DNA from: Saccharomyces paradoxus
Taxonomy: Eukaryota; Ascomycota; Saccharomycetes; Saccharomycetales; Saccharomycetaceae
Assembly (NCBI RefSeq): GCF_002079055.1
Contig: NC_047493.1
Location: 372,001 to 436,000, forward strand
Length of the DNA: 64,000 nt
Direction: 5' to 3'
Shown: positions 63,248 through 64,000 of the stretch, piece after piece
How positions within the stretch are numbered: position 1 is the first letter of the stretch
Layout: every line of letters starts with the position of its first letter
Position numbers and translations under genes: made by a program
Notes under the pieces: model-generated
Told to the model about the DNA's origin: nothing
Database searches by the model: none
Seen by the model: the letters and a program-made list of their open reading frames with translations, nothing else

Positions 63248-63559
63248 ATGCGGTCACAGAATTCTTTTTCATGTCCACAGCATGGTGGAGTAGTTCATAC
63301 TATAAGAAAATTGCTAATGAAGAAGCGTGTCGAGAAGAGCAGCATAGATTGGGAAGCCGAAACCAAATCTAAATATCTAGGATCGGCAAGAGTAAATGTC
63401 GTACTGTTTCAAAGATACGGTATCGTGACAAATTCGATGGTTCGGCACAGTGTATTGTTCTCGCGTGATGATTGTTTGTTGTACGAATTTGACCTTTCTC
63501 CGCAGAGTCTGGATCACCTAACTTACAACGCCGGCCAATTGATACGACGGATTAATTAA
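63248..63559 (+). CDS. Hypothetical small ORF, unrecognised
   Basis: A 103-codon frame from the first ATG, beginning MRSQNSFSCPQHGG and ending NAGQLIRRIN, in a different frame from the preceding ORF. The sequence is mixed and protein-like (ARVNVVLFQRYGIVTNS, LLYEFDLSPQSLDHL). No family is recognised. Both small ORFs could be remains of one lost gene or unrelated chance frames. Confidence 0.3.
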   Translation: MRSQNSFSCPQHGGVVHTIRKLLMKKRVEKSSIDWEAETKSKYLGSARVNVVLFQRYGIVTNSMVRHSVLFSRDDCLLYEFDLSPQSLDHLTYNAGQLIRRIN

Positions 63560-64000
63560 CATCAGGAGACAGGAAAAGCACTAGATATACATAGCATAGA
63601 GCAAAGGTAAATTGCTTGGAAACGGATTGAATACAATCCAAGGCTTCACGTCGACTGGTAGTATTTTCGATCGTAGGTGTTAGTAAAATATTTCGATGCC
63701 TGCCACGGAATTTGAGTTTTTTTTAGGTACTAGTCATCAGACGCAATGCAGCAGGCTTTTTACGTAATTATAAAAGCCCAAAAATTGCGCGGATTAGGAG
63801 GGTCACACACGTATTTCAACACTCGTTACGTAGTGAACCAATTTATTGGAATATTAAGAGCTCTCTGCTTAAAAATAATCATTTTTATCACCTATCTTAT
63901 ATCTTTAATTTAACTATATTTTACACATTAAGCTGTTCATGTGAGCTGCGTTTACGGTGATTTTAGAAACCCGTTAATCATATCTAGCGAACTTGTAGTC
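63560..64000. other. Right edge, no gene seen
   Basis: 441 bp, AT-rich towards the end. By synteny HOP2 should start beyond the window, but no HOP2 coding sequence is visible here. Confidence 0.5.

Overview
This is a piece of a budding-yeast nuclear chromosome, from the genus Saccharomyces. The gene order is that of the left arm of S. cerevisiae chromosome VII, from RPB9 (YGL070C) to MIG1 (YGL035C). Genes are compact and intron-free on both strands, tRNA genes carry Ty-type LTRs, and almost every protein has the length I recall for its S. cerevisiae counterpart. Alg2 and Pus2, which I can partly compare from memory, differ from S. cerevisiae at several percent of residues. I therefore infer a close sister species, most likely S. 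paradoxus, rather than S. cerevisiae. AFT1 should end just left of the window and HOP2 should begin just right of it; neither is visible.

Layout. 0.3-27.1 kb is a dense housekeeping block: RPB9, MNP1/MRPL12, NPY1, SGF73, ALG2, MRH4, PUS2, PYC1, DUO1, YBP2, PKP2, RAD6, GEP7, SDS23, OLE1 and ERV14. 27.3-34.3 kb is a mobile-element hotspot between tRNA-Glu(UUC) and tRNA-Arg(UCU). It holds two solo Ty3-type (sigma) LTRs and a whole-looking Ty1 of 5,886 bp. In S. cerevisiae S288C this interval holds the DUP240 genes PRM8 and MST27, which are absent here. 34.5-41 kb carries TYW3, TIF4632, RPT6, ALG13 and tRNA-Val(AAC). 41.1-42.7 kb is a layered repeat zone: a fresh sigma LTR, then an old decayed sigma LTR split by a Ty1-type (delta) LTR, then a GC-rich, hairpin-rich island with no gene I recognise. 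43.4-49.8 kb carries RIM8, RNA15, DST1, YGL041W-A and HEM2. 50.9-51.8 kb holds a solo delta LTR, a solo sigma LTR and intron-bearing tRNA-Leu(CAA). 52.6-61.6 kb carries YGL039W, OCH1, PNC1, YGL036W and MIG1. The last 2.4 kb has no recognised gene, only two or three small unexplained reading frames.

There are no operons; neighbours are mostly functionally independent. Links that do appear: ALG2, ALG13 and OCH1 all act in N-glycan assembly; RPB9 and DST1 both act on RNA polymerase II during transcript cleavage; MNP1 and MRH4 both serve the mitochondrial large ribosomal subunit; PYC1, PKP2 and MIG1 act in carbon metabolism. Readable promoter signals are a LORE before OLE1, a proteasome PACE site before RPT6, three Rim101-type sites before RIM8 and four STRE-type sites before PNC1.

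The strongest structural observation is that all four well-preserved sigma LTRs are 343 bp, have perfect 5-bp target duplications and lie 16-17 bp upstream of a tRNA gene. At tRNA-Val the site was used twice. I did not find a clearly new gene system. The least explained stretches are the hairpin island at 42.44-42.68 kb, the long perfect hairpins after PUS2, and the small reading frames beyond MIG1.
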